Of a stretch of DNA of 64,000 nt, positions 16,378 through 24,925 are shown one piece after another. The stretch lies in assembly GCA_005697215.1 (NCBI GenBank), contig CP040003.1:310001-374000 (forward strand), given 5' to 3'. Positions within the stretch are counted from its first letter, which is position 1. Each line of letters begins with the position of its first letter. The notes beneath the pieces are model-generated. The model saw nothing but the letters and a program-made list of their open reading frames with translations, was not told the DNA's origin and made no database searches. Origin of the DNA: Candidatus Saccharibacteria bacterium oral taxon 488. GTDB lineage: Bacteria; Patescibacteriota; Saccharimonadia; Saccharimonadales; Saccharimonadaceae. The translations under genes and the position numbers were made by a program.

Positions 16378-18393
16378 TTATGGTTTTTGTTGGGCAGCAT
16401 CTGGTTCTGGGATAGCGAGTGGTGTTGATGGCGTGGGCGTAGCGGTTGGCTCAGGCGGTGTGGGTGTGGCAAGAGGCTCGGGGGCTGGGTTGGGCGGTGT
16501 GGATGGCATGGCGGGCGCGGGAGTGGTTGGTTCGGGTGGTGGTGCGGGCATTAGCGGCAGCGGGCTAAAGTTGGGCGGCGGCACCGGCGGCGTGGCCGGC
16601 TTAGTTAGGACGGTATCGGCGGCGTCCGGCTGGGTAGCGTTGATCGGGACGGTCGGCTGGACAGCGACAGCGATTGGCGGTTCGGTGGTCAGTGGTGGAG
16701 CAGCCGGCGCGGGGATGGTTGGTAGTTGGCGCATGGCCTCGTCGGTTCGGGTGCGAGGAATCTCGAGAAAGAAGGTACTGCCCTTGCGGTATTCGCTGAT
16801 GACGAATAGGCGGCCGGACATTGCCTCGGTCAAGCGGCGGCTGAGATACAGGCCGAGGCCGGTGCCACCGATCTCGCGGGTGTCGGAATTGTCGACGCGG
16901 TAGAACTTTTGAAAGAGGTGCGGTACATCTTCGGCGGGGATACCGATGCCGCTGTCTTGGACGCTGATGGTGATCGTTTTGTCATCGCCGGTGATGTCCA
17001 CGACTACTTCCCCGTCGGGTGTGTACTTGATAGCGTTTTCGATCAAGTTAGAAACAACTTCGCGGAGGTGATCGGCATCGACGTTGGCGTAGTATGCTGG
17101 CTGGACAGTGGCGGCGGCGTCCGGACGGAAGGTGCAGACGAGGCCTTTTTCGGCGGCGCGTGGCGCCAAGCCCTCAAAAATCTCGCCAACGAAAGTAGTG
17201 ATATTGATAATCTGTGGCTCATTCTTGAGGCGGCCGTCTTCGGCGCGGCTGATGTCGAGCAGATCTTGGAATAACCGACCCAGGTGCTGGGCTGAGGCGT
17301 GGGCCTTGGTGATGAAGTCGCGTGCCTTGTCATCGATGTGGGCGGTGGCTGGGTTGAGGGCCAAGCCGAGATAACCCTCGATGGAGGCAACGGGTGTGCG
17401 CATTTCGTGGCTGGCGGTAGAAATGAATTCGGCTTGCTGGCGCTCCTCGGCTTTTTCTTTGGTGATGTCGCGAAAGACGACGATGATACCCTCGTTGTCT
17501 TTACCGACCGGTGAGGCGACGATGGAGACGAGGATTTGCTTATCAGAGGCAGTGCGGAGGAGTAATTTGTCGGAGTGTGCCGGCCGATTATTGATCAGTG
17601 ACTGCATGACCGGGTTTTCGGTAACAGTGACGTCCTTGCCGTCGGCGGTGACTAGTTGGATGACGCTTTGCCATTTGAGGCCGAGGGCGTCGCCTTGGTT
17701 CCAGCCGATGATCCGCTGGGCCGAGGGGTTGATTAGCTCGATATTGCCCTCGCGCGAGATGGCCAGCACGCCGTCGTCGATAGTATTGATGACAATGTCA
17801 GAGGTGCCCTCGGCGGTGGATAGCTTGGTGCGAAGTTCAGAGATGTCGCCGAGCTTGCTGACGCGCGGCTGATGGCGCCAGATGATAAAGCCAAGAGCTA
17901 AGGGTGCCAGGCCAAAAAATAGCGCGCCGATCGTGGCGATGAGACTGGCGTGCTGGGTGATGGCGGCAGTGGTGATGGCGGTAATGACGAGGAGGCTGGT
18001 GCCGAGGACGACGGGCCAGCCAAAGAAGCCGGCGAATACCGCGGCGCTGAGCCAGGCGGCGGCGAATGGCGATGCCAGAAAGCCGCTAGTAGCAACCAGC
18101 GAGCCGACGGCAAGGATGATCAGGCCGTAGACGGCGATGGATGCGGCGGTGATGGCTCGACGCGGTAGCCACAGACAGAGGATGAGGGCGGCGAGGCTGA
18201 CGAGGGCGCTGATGGCGGCGGCGAGGTCAGTGATGGCTTCGCCGATGGGTAGCCGGTAGCCGGTCGGGATAAAGCGCGCCCAAGCATAGAGGAGGACGAT
18301 GACCAGCCCGACGAACAAGGCCGCCTCGCATAGGCGCCGCAGCCAAAATCGCGACAATTCACCGACTTGCGAAACATCCCCCGCCCACTTCAT
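16378..18393 (-). CDS. Multi-TM PAS histidine kinase with Pro-rich tail
   Basis: A 671-residue sensor kinase. The N-terminal 200 residues hold six or so transmembrane helices, followed by a PAS domain (about 230-330, VINTIDDGVLAISREGNIEL), HisKA with the histidine in STASHEMRTPVASIEGYL, and HATPase_c (N-box LIENAIKYTPDG, DSGIGIP, GTGLGLYLS). The last 110 residues are Pro/Thr/Ala-rich (repeats such as PPEPT). The start at MKWAGDV is supported by TATAAT six bases before it; an upstream in-frame start would precede the promoter. It is probably the partner of the response regulator just downstream. Confidence 0.93.
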   Translation of the reverse strand: MKWAGDVSQVGELSRFWLRRLCEAALFVGLVIVLLYAWARFIPTGYRLPIGEAITDLAAAISALVSLAALILCLWLPRRAITAASIAVYGLIILAVGSLVATSGFLASPFAAAWLSAAVFAGFFGWPVVLGTSLLVITAITTAAITQHASLIATIGALFFGLAPLALGFIIWRHQPRVSKLGDISELRTKLSTAEGTSDIVINTIDDGVLAISREGNIELINPSAQRIIGWNQGDALGLKWQSVIQLVTADGKDVTVTENPVMQSLINNRPAHSDKLLLRTASDKQILVSIVASPVGKDNEGIIVVFRDITKEKAEERQQAEFISTASHEMRTPVASIEGYLGLALNPATAHIDDKARDFITKAHASAQHLGRLFQDLLDISRAEDGRLKNEPQIINITTFVGEIFEGLAPRAAEKGLVCTFRPDAAATVQPAYYANVDADHLREVVSNLIENAIKYTPDGEVVVDITGDDKTITISVQDSGIGIPAEDVPHLFQKFYRVDNSDTREIGGTGLGLYLSRRLTEAMSGRLFVISEYRKGSTFFLEIPRTRTDEAMRQLPTIPAPAAPPLTTEPPIAVAVQPTVPINATQPDAADTVLTKPATPPVPPPNFSPLPLMPAPPPEPTTPAPAMPSTPPNPAPEPLATPTPPEPTATPTPSTPLAIPEPDAAQQKP

Positions 18394-18405
18394 GCTTGTA
18401 TTATA
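18394..18405 (-). promoter_or_regulatory. Leaderless promoter of PAS histidine kinase
   Basis: TATAAT at 18400-18405, six bases (ACAAGC) to the ATG at 18393. No recognisable -35. Confidence 0.72.
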
Positions 18406-18483
18406 GACCGAGACGAGCAAAAATGATACCCACATTGAGCCACGTCACGGCAGGTGCGTATTCAGCTGCCTCGAGGCGCGCGC

Positions 18484-19740
18484 TCAGCCCTTCCCTAAAA
18501 TCGCCTCGAGCATCTTCATTCGCGAGGCCATGATGGCGGGGATGGCACCACTGATGATGGCGACCACTAGCACAACCTCAGCACGGAATAGCAATTCCCA
18601 CCACGATATGTTGAGTGTCACGTCAGCAATTGGTAGACTGAACGGATGTGCCACTACATACGGCACTAGCCCGCCGAGGAAAATTGCCAAGCCGACCGCT
18701 ATACCGCACATCGCATAAAATAGCGCTAGTAGGACATAGCTAAAGACGATCACTCGCGGCTTGACGCCAATCGCCCGCTGAATGCCGATTTGCCGCCGCT
18801 TGTTGATGATGTCAACGTAAATCACGATGAAGATCGTCACCGCCGCAATGATAATGCCGACTATCAGCATAATAGCGTTGAGCGACTGAAAACTACCGGT
18901 AATCGTATCCATAACCGTCGCTCCGTCGCGCCAATCGTGAACGCGCAGGCCGGGATAGTTCAGGTCAGTAAGTGCTCGTTGCACCGACGCCTCCTTGCCG
19001 CGGCTGGTGCGCACGACGATCATGCTGGCATCGTTCTCGCCAGCTGCCAAACGGCTCGGTATGCCGCTGGTGAGCTTGCGCCATAAACCGCGCGAGATGT
19101 ACGCTTGAATATCTGCATTATAAAATTTTGTCGAGGTAATACCGCCGACTTTAACGTCGACCTTTTTACCGTTAATACTTATCGTTACCCGGTCGCCAAC
19201 TTTGACCCCTTCGAGCGAACCTCTCTCGAGCAGCCGGCTACCCAGGACGATCTCATCGTCGCCCGCCAAAAACGTTCCGTCCGACACGCGGTTAGCGACC
19301 TCCAGGGTTTGGCGAAAGTCTCGCGGATTAACGACATTGATCCGAGCCTGTACTTGCTTGTCATCGTTATATCCTAATACCGCCGGCACAGCCAGGATTT
19401 TGTCAGCCGCCGTCACGCCGTCGATGCGTTTGATCTCGGCCAGCTTGTCATCGACATTGGTGATGTACTCGCCGGGCTTTTTGACATCGATATAGGCCTC
19501 GCCGACCATCAGGTTCTTGATCTGCGATTCAATCGCCGACGTGACGCCAGCTAGCAGCGACGATATGAAGGCTAGATTAATGAACGCCACCGCCACTAGC
19601 AGCGTCGTCAGGCCCAGCGTCCACTTACGGCCGCGCACGATGTACTGCCGCATCAATCGCCAGCCTAGCAAGAACTCGCGCCACAGATTGTTCTTGGGCT
19701 GCGGCGTTTGCGTTTCCTGCGTTTTGCGGGACTGGCTCAT
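18484..19740 (-). CDS. MacB/FtsX-type ABC permease
   Basis: A 418-residue permease with the MacB layout: one N-terminal helix (about 43-65), a large extracytoplasmic domain (about 70-290), then three C-terminal helices (about 295-320, 340-370, 385-405). The cytoplasmic loop INKRRQIGIQRAIGV after the second helix matches the coupling segment of FtsX-like permeases. It overlaps its ATPase gene by 4 bases. Family members move lipoproteins, peptides or drugs, or transmit mechanical signals; the substrate here is unknown. Confidence 0.9.
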   Translation of the reverse strand: MSQSRKTQETQTPQPKNNLWREFLLGWRLMRQYIVRGRKWTLGLTTLLVAVAFINLAFISSLLAGVTSAIESQIKNLMVGEAYIDVKKPGEYITNVDDKLAEIKRIDGVTAADKILAVPAVLGYNDDKQVQARINVVNPRDFRQTLEVANRVSDGTFLAGDDEIVLGSRLLERGSLEGVKVGDRVTISINGKKVDVKVGGITSTKFYNADIQAYISRGLWRKLTSGIPSRLAAGENDASMIVVRTSRGKEASVQRALTDLNYPGLRVHDWRDGATVMDTITGSFQSLNAIMLIVGIIIAAVTIFIVIYVDIINKRRQIGIQRAIGVKPRVIVFSYVLLALFYAMCGIAVGLAIFLGGLVPYVVAHPFSLPIADVTLNISWWELLFRAEVVLVVAIISGAIPAIMASRMKMLEAILGKG

Positions 19741-20459
19741 AGTAGCCTCCCGGCTGAAGGTTTGCGCTCGCCTTTTAGTTTGCCGTTTTCAAACACGATT
19801 TGCCGCTTGGCATAGGCTAGCTCATCAGCTTCATGCGAGATCATCACCAAGGTTATGCCGCTGGCATTAATTTCCTTCAATGTTTCCATGACATTTGTTG
19901 AGGCAACCGTATCTAGGTTAGCCGTCGGCTCGTCGGCAAAGATAATGTGCGGCTCATTGACCAGAGCCCGGGCAATCGCCACGCGCTGCTGTTCGCCGCC
20001 AGATAATTGCGATGGCAGATGGCGCGCTCTGTCCTTCAAACCAACACGATCCAGTTCGTGCAAGGCTTTTTGTCGGGCAATCTTCGCCGAGCACCACATC
20101 AGCCGCGGCAACATGACGTTTTCTAGGGCGGTGAGCTCACGAATCAGGGCGTACTCTTGAAAAATATAGCCAACTTGGCGCAGGCGCAGTTCAATTCGCT
20201 GTTTTTCTGGTAGCTGAGTGATCTCTATCGCCGGTGTCTCGTCACCCCTACTATCAAACCAAATCGTGCCGCTATCAGGGCGATCTAGCATCGCCACCTG
20301 ATGCATAAAGGTCGATTTGCCCGAACCATTGCGCCCCGTGATCATCAGAAAATCGCCGTGACGAATCGAAAAACTGACGTCCTTGAGCGCACGCGTGGCA
20401 CTATCACCCGAACCGTACGTCTTGCTGAGATGCTCAATGGTAAGAATTTCGCGGGCCAT
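19737..20459 (-). CDS. MacB/LolD-type ABC ATPase
   Basis: A 240-residue ATPase with Walker [11 protein letters not shown]-loop region [19 protein letters not shown], signature [15 protein letters not shown], Walker [13 protein letters not shown] and H-loop MISHEADE. This is the LolD/MacB/FtsE group that pairs with the permease encoded 4 bases into its end. The start at [11 protein letters not shown] is chosen because TATACT lies six bases upstream; an upstream in-frame start would lie before the promoter. Confidence 0.95.
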   Translation of the reverse strand: MAREILTIEHLSKTYGSGDSATRALKDVSFSIRHGDFLMITGRNGSGKSTFMHQVAMLDRPDSGTIWFDSRGDETPAIEITQLPEKQRIELRLRQVGYIFQEYALIRELTALENVMLPRLMWCSAKIARQKALHELDRVGLKDRARHLPSQLSGGEQQRVAIARALVNEPHIIFADEPTANLDTVASTNVMETLKEINASGITLVMISHEADELAYAKRQIVFENGKLKGERKPSAGRLL

Positions 20460-20471
20460 AGTATCAGTATA
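20460..20471 (-). promoter_or_regulatory. Leaderless promoter of ABC ATPase gene
   Basis: TATACT at 20466-20471, six bases (GATACT) to the ATG at 20459. Confidence 0.75.
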
Positions 20472-20513
20472 GCGCGCGGTGGGGCGCCGCTTCAAGCCGA
20501 GATCCCGAAAAAC

Positions 20514-21017
20514 CTACCACAGTTTTGTTATCATTTCTACTTCGCGGGCCGTAAGACCATATTTTTCATAGAACGCTATGGCGGGCTGGTTGCCGCTCAG
20601 TACTTTTAACCGCAAGGTATCGCAATTTTTACTCTGGAAATAGCGCTTCATTTCATCCAGCAAGGCTCGCCCGATACCGCTGCCGCGCTGTTCTGGCTCA
20701 ACATAGAGCAGTCCGATCCAGCCATCTTTTCGTGGCTCATGCACCGCATCGAAAACAGCGTCCTGACCAGGTTGATGATCGATAATCACGCCCTGAATAA
20801 AGCCGACCACCTGGCCGTTCTCCTCGGCAACATATATCGCGCCGTCCATATCCTCACTATCGCTGATCATCCGCTGCATATAGCCGTGCGCGTCTCGCAG
20901 GTTAGCGAACGGCAGCGATTCCGCTGTATCGTCAACCTGCGCAAAATGTGCGTGCAGTTTGATCGCCAGCTCATCGATTGCGGTACGGTCTTTGGGGTGG
21001 AAGGGGCGGATTGTCAT
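20514..21017 (-). CDS. GNAT-family N-acetyltransferase
   Basis: A 167-residue GNAT enzyme that should transfer an acetyl group from acetyl-CoA to an unidentified amine. The acetyl-CoA pyrophosphate loop is visible as EPEQRGSGIGRALLDEM (about residues 111-127), followed by the motif B segment RLKVLSGNQPAIAFYEKYGL. The N-terminal part (IRPFHPKDRTAIDELA) is typical of single-domain members. A TATGAT hexamer ends six bases before the ATG, predicting a leaderless transcript. Confidence 0.9.
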   Translation of the reverse strand: MTIRPFHPKDRTAIDELAIKLHAHFAQVDDTAESLPFANLRDAHGYMQRMISDSEDMDGAIYVAEENGQVVGFIQGVIIDHQPGQDAVFDAVHEPRKDGWIGLLYVEPEQRGSGIGRALLDEMKRYFQSKNCDTLRLKVLSGNQPAIAFYEKYGLTAREVEMITKLW

Positions 21018-21029
21018 AATGAAATCATA
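21018..21029 (-). promoter_or_regulatory. Leaderless promoter of GNAT gene
   Basis: TATGAT at 21024-21029, six bases (TTCATT) to the ATG at 21017. Confidence 0.65.
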
Positions 21030-21176
21030 CTATGGTGGAGTATCAATGGCAAAACTCATGTTGTCGCTAAAAAGGCTCACCTAACTAGAACGATTTGATT
21101 TTTATTCTTTAGCAAAAATCAATTATTATATCATTGTATATAATTTTTTAATTGTTTTACTAGGGATGAATTTGAT

Positions 21177-21566
21177 TTATTCCCAAAACTTATCTTCTTC
21201 GTCTTGTTGTTCTGCAAAAGTCCACACTTCTTGTATCTTGCCATTATCTATTTTGAATAGGTCAATACCCGGGTCATTTAGTTTTTCACCTTCTTTTTCA
21301 GCTAAAGAAACGACACTGGCAGCCACAAAACAGTCATTACTTGCAGCCCAATTTGTAATTACTCTAAATGTACCATTACTTCTTTTGATAAATTCTCCTA
21401 GACGCTCTCCTAGCGCCTGTTTTCCTTTAACAATTCCTGAAAGTGGACCCTCTCCTCCCATGTGCCATACAATATCATCGGACATCGTTTCAAAAACTGC
21501 TTCAACGTCTCCCTTTGATAATGCTTCTGTATAAGCATTAAATACTTTCATGACCTCATTTTTCAT
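21177..21566 (-). CDS. NTF2-like/SnoaL-type protein
   Basis: A 129-residue protein with the alpha+beta cone pattern of NTF2-like (SnoaL, ketosteroid isomerase-related) proteins: an N-terminal helix (VMKVFNAYTEALSKGDVEAV), DDIVWHMGGEGPLSG, GKQALGERLGEF, and a C-terminal strand DLFKIDNGKIQEVWTF. Members are diverse enzymes or binding proteins and the role is unknown. The start at MKNEVMKV is chosen for its AAAGGAGA Shine-Dalgarno. The sequence is clearly AT-rich relative to its neighbours and looks acquired, perhaps from a Firmicute. Confidence 0.8.
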   Translation of the reverse strand: MKNEVMKVFNAYTEALSKGDVEAVFETMSDDIVWHMGGEGPLSGIVKGKQALGERLGEFIKRSNGTFRVITNWAASNDCFVAASVVSLAEKEGEKLNDPGIDLFKIDNGKIQEVWTFAEQQDEEDKFWE

Positions 21567-21696
21567 AGCTGTTCTCCTTTCATTTTTTGAGAAATGTTTT
21601 TCTCTTACTGTCACTATACATTACGACTCAGAAACTTTTACAAAGAAAACGGGCGATTATAATCTTATATCACCCAAGTGCAGGTATGAAAAGGTT

Positions 21697-21771
21697 TGGT
21701 GACCCTACCGGGAATCGAACCCGGGTTGCTGGGATGAGAACCCAGTGTCCTAACCGCTAGACGATAGGGCC
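21697..21771 (-). tRNA. tRNA-Glu (CTC)
   Basis: Cloverleaf on the minus strand: acceptor GGCCCTA/TAGGGTC, D-arm with TAGCGGTTAGGA, anticodon stem CTGGG/CCCAG enclosing TTCTCAT (anticodon CTC), T-arm CCGGG-TTCGATT-CCCGG, discriminator A and an encoded CCA. It reads GAG codons. Confidence 0.96.
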
Positions 21772-21814
21772 GCGTAAGCCACCGGGTCATTATAGCATGG
21801 TTAGCTGGGGGCGT

Positions 21815-22189
21815 CTAGCCCATCTTGTTGACGACGTCGATCAGCTTGCGGGGCGTGATGTCGGCCTTGATGAGGTAGCCGTCGACGCGGTTCATGATGG
21901 CGGATTTGGTGGCGTCGTCCTGTTCAAAGTTAGTCATGATGAGGATTTTGCTGTTGGGAATCAGGTCGGTATCATCAGAGCGCAGCGCGTCCAAAATTTG
22001 GTCGCCGCGCTGTTCGGGCAGCATTAAATCAAGGATGATCAAGTCAAATGGCTGACTCCGGGCCATGACCAGCCCGTCGTTGCCATCGACCACCCATGTC
22101 ACGTCATAGCCAGCTTTTTGCAGGCTGCGTACATACATCTCGCCGATAAAGCGGTCGTCCTCCACGCACAAGATTGTTTTGATCGCCAT
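21815..22189 (-). CDS. Single-domain response regulator (CheY-like)
   Basis: A 124-residue stand-alone receiver: VEDDR near residues 9-13, phospho-acceptor D54 in IILDLMLPE, TN in place of the usual T/S-A at ILIMTNFEQ, and a lysine in YLIKADITP. No output domain. It follows the histidine kinase at 22202-23713 by 12 bases with a GGAGGG Shine-Dalgarno, so it is the probable partner. Output may occur through protein contact or phosphorelay. Confidence 0.93.
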   Translation of the reverse strand: MAIKTILCVEDDRFIGEMYVRSLQKAGYDVTWVVDGNDGLVMARSQPFDLIILDLMLPEQRGDQILDALRSDDTDLIPNSKILIMTNFEQDDATKSAIMNRVDGYLIKADITPRKLIDVVNKMG

Positions 22190-22201
22190 ACTTCCCTCCT
22201 C

Positions 22202-23713
22202 TTATCCTCGATACATAGCGTGATTTTTTATCCAGCCACCGCCCTGGCGGATCAGATTGCGATTGAGCTGTCCGTCCTCGAGCAGTTTATCCTTGACGGC
22301 GGCGTACACCGGCACGGTAAACGAAAAGACTGAGCCTTCGTTTTCCTTGGAGCGCGCGGTGATGTGGCCGCCGTGACTCTCGATAAAGGCCTTGCAGATG
22401 TAGAGGCCGATGCCGGTGCCAGAGACGGTTTCGCGGCTGCGGTGCGAGCGGTAGAATTTGTGAAATAGATTTTTGACGACGCTCGGCGGCATGCCGACGC
22501 CATTGTCAGCGACGGAGACTTCAATAACATCGCCCTTTTGTTCGGCGCTGACAGAGACAGTGCCGCCCTCGAAACTGTATTTGATGGCGTTGTCGATGAG
22601 GTTAGAGATGACCTCGCTGATACTGGAGCGGTCGGCGGCGACGGTTGGCAGATCACTTGGTATGCTGATGTTGAGCAAGCGGTGCTGCGTCGATGCGCGC
22701 AGTTGCATGTCGTCGGCGATTGAACCATAGATGTCAGCGAGCGAATCCTCGGCAAGGTGGATACTGAGGTGGTGGCGGTCGAACTTGGCGACGTTGAGGA
22801 TGTTATTGATATAGCCAGACAGGCGGTTAGCGGAAACCGTCAGCCGCGCCAGTAGCTGTGGCTCGTCACCTTTCAGGCGGCCGGCTAGCTCCTCGGCGAG
22901 GACATCGAGATAACCGCGGATGATGGTGATTGGGCCGCGGAGTTCGTGGGCGGCGAAGGAGATGAAATTGAGGTCTTCTTCCTCGGGCAGATACTGGGCT
23001 GAGCGGTCGATGAGGACGATGACGGTCTCGCCGGGTGCGTCTTTTTGGTAGGAGGCGATGATGTCAAAGAAGCGAGTTTTTTTGAAGGCACCGTTGGTAG
23101 TGGCGACATGGCGCCAGGTACGCTCGGCGGAGAGCTGGCGGGCGTCGGCGTCGCTGAGCCAGGCGTCGAGCGACTGCTCGTTGAGAAAATCCAGCGCCAG
23201 ATACGGCTGGCCGTCGGCGTCAGTGGCAATTGGTGCGGCCTTGTTAGCGGAGATGATACGTTTGGTGGGATCGAGGACGACGATGCCACAGCTGGTGTGA
23301 TTGAGCGCTTGGGTTAGTAGCGCGTCGGGGCTTGGCGGTGGTGCGGGTTGAGTCGGCTCGTCGTAGATAAGTTCAAGGACGGTCTTGAAGCCGGTCTTGG
23401 CGTGCTGCTCGGCGTTTGGATTTGGTAGCGGCGTGGTGGTGCGCTCGCCGCGTTTATGGATCAGCGCAGTCAAGATATCATCAAGCGGCCGGCCGGCAAT
23501 AATGATCAACATGGTCGAAAAAAGACTGCCGACGATGAAAATCGTACCAGTAATTAACCAGAACGCTGGGTGATTCCATGAAGTAGTACCAGTGATACTA
23601 AGGACGACACCGCCGATGAGCGCCACCGCCATCTGCCCGGCTAGTGCACAAGCGAACAACATGCGCCGGTGATATCGTCGAAAGTTACAGATCGATGTGC
23701 CGCCAGCTGTCAT
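22202..23713 (-). CDS. Membrane histidine kinase
   Basis: A 503-residue kinase with two N-terminal transmembrane helices (about 17-40 and 50-72), a PAS-like region (about 135-245, CGIVVLDPTKRIISANKAAP), HisKA with the histidine in FAAHELRGPITIIRGYL, and HATPase_c (NLIDNAIKYS, DNGVGMPP, GTGIGLYI). The start at MTAGGTS is preferred because it overlaps the upstream gene stop as ATGA; earlier in-frame starts would overlap that gene by up to 49 bases. It forms an operon with the DUF3048 gene upstream and the single-domain regulator downstream. Confidence 0.92.
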   Translation of the reverse strand: MTAGGTSICNFRRYHRRMLFACALAGQMAVALIGGVVLSITGTTSWNHPAFWLITGTIFIVGSLFSTMLIIIAGRPLDDILTALIHKRGERTTTPLPNPNAEQHAKTGFKTVLELIYDEPTQPAPPPSPDALLTQALNHTSCGIVVLDPTKRIISANKAAPIATDADGQPYLALDFLNEQSLDAWLSDADARQLSAERTWRHVATTNGAFKKTRFFDIIASYQKDAPGETVIVLIDRSAQYLPEEEDLNFISFAAHELRGPITIIRGYLDVLAEELAGRLKGDEPQLLARLTVSANRLSGYINNILNVAKFDRHHLSIHLAEDSLADIYGSIADDMQLRASTQHRLLNISIPSDLPTVAADRSSISEVISNLIDNAIKYSFEGGTVSVSAEQKGDVIEVSVADNGVGMPPSVVKNLFHKFYRSHRSRETVSGTGIGLYICKAFIESHGGHITARSKENEGSVFSFTVPVYAAVKDKLLEDGQLNRNLIRQGGGWIKNHAMYRG

Positions 23714-24849
23714 CGCCACGTGACGGATCCCCGCCCGGGCGTAAAGACGCCGATCCATGTTTGGCCGCGATTCAGGGTAAAGTCTTTGCCGTTTTCGTCA
23801 AGCAGTTTGAGCGGTGCGGTGAGACTGTCTTTCTTCCAGGTGATGGCGGTAGCAGTACCGTTTTGGAAGACGGTTGCCTTGCCTGAGCCAATGGTGACAG
23901 TGTCCTCGTAGCCGTCCGGACCGACGCGTCGCTCGACGGGCGCTTCGAGGGCGATGACAACGCGCGGGGCGATCTGGCCGCCTTCCCGGTCGGCGTGCGG
24001 TGCGCCAGCTAGCGAGCGTTTGTAGGTGTTGGTCGTTTTGTCATAAGCATAGGCGGTGTTGTAGGTGCCGCTGCTAAAATTGAGCTGGATGGTAGTGGCG
24101 TTCGGTGTTTCGGCCGGTTTGCCATCGCCACGCTTGAAGCCGGTAAATGATGATTCTTTAAAGCCCTTGCTGGCGTTGAGGGCATCAAGTTTCTCACCGG
24201 ATGTGTAGACATTGTGTGGGGCACGGCGGTCGCTAACTCGCCAATAACTGCCGCCGTTAAAGAACTGGTCGATGTCGCGGTAACTGCCGCTGCGAACGGT
24301 ATCGAGAGCGTTCGGGCTGCCGCCGACGTGGGCGATGGAGGCTTGATACTGTGCGCCCCAGCTGAGGTAATAGAGGCGGAGGCTACGAACTGGGCCGATG
24401 AGGCCGGGCTTGGCGCCCTGATAAACGGCGAGAAAGCGGGTGATGCCGCCCTCGGCAACCGCCTCGTAGACGATGCCGGCTCCCGAAAGGCCGGACTGCG
24501 GGCGAGCGTCGGGGCTGTTCTCGATCATGACGGCGGTGACGGGCTGCTTGGTGGCTGCTTCATCAGCGACTTCAAGGCCGGTGAGTGGTGAGTAGAATTT
24601 GGTTGGCTTTTTCTTAGCGGCGAAAAACGGCAGACCACCGTCGTGCTGGACAGAATTGATAGCGACGATGAAAATACCGGCGATAACCAGCGAGGCGGTG
24701 ATGAGGACAATCGCCCACAAGTGCTTTTTACACCACTGGGCAAGCGAGCGTTTTTTGGCCGGGGCGTTTGGTGATGCCGGCTCAAGTTTAGCTGATTTTA
24801 CCGTCGGTTTTTGGGCCGCGGTGGCTGGGCGAGGATTCTTGATGTGCAT
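23710..24849 (-). CDS. DUF3048 domain cell-surface protein (YerB-like)
   Basis: A 379-residue exported protein. A basic N-terminus (SAKLEPASPNAPAKKRS) precedes one transmembrane anchor at about 45-66. The outer part matches DUF3048 (YerB/EutE-like), with the hallmark ENSPDARPQSGLSGAGIVYE (about 113-132), then GGITRFLAVYQ and the C-terminal VNRGQTWIGVFTPG-like region (here TLNRGQTWIGVFTPGRG). Its function is unknown; it is found attached to Gram-positive envelopes. It overlaps the following histidine kinase by 4 bases, hinting at an envelope-sensing link. TATACT lies six bases before the ATG. Confidence 0.9.
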   Translation of the reverse strand: MHIKNPRPATAAQKPTVKSAKLEPASPNAPAKKRSLAQWCKKHLWAIVLITASLVIAGIFIVAINSVQHDGGLPFFAAKKKPTKFYSPLTGLEVADEAATKQPVTAVMIENSPDARPQSGLSGAGIVYEAVAEGGITRFLAVYQGAKPGLIGPVRSLRLYYLSWGAQYQASIAHVGGSPNALDTVRSGSYRDIDQFFNGGSYWRVSDRRAPHNVYTSGEKLDALNASKGFKESSFTGFKRGDGKPAETPNATTIQLNFSSGTYNTAYAYDKTTNTYKRSLAGAPHADREGGQIAPRVVIALEAPVERRVGPDGYEDTVTIGSGKATVFQNGTATAITWKKDSLTAPLKLLDENGKDFTLNRGQTWIGVFTPGRGSVTWR

Positions 24850-24861
24850 GGGTTTAGTATA
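24850..24861 (-). promoter_or_regulatory. Leaderless promoter of DUF3048 gene
   Basis: TATACT at 24856-24861, six bases (AAACCC) to the ATG at 24849, and TTTACC at 24879-24884 exactly 17 bp upstream. Confidence 0.8.
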
Positions 24862-24925
24862 GCATAAGCGGCGTGTCCGGTAAACGGAGCGATGTGCTGG
24901 CCGGTTGGTGTCTATGGCGTAGCAA

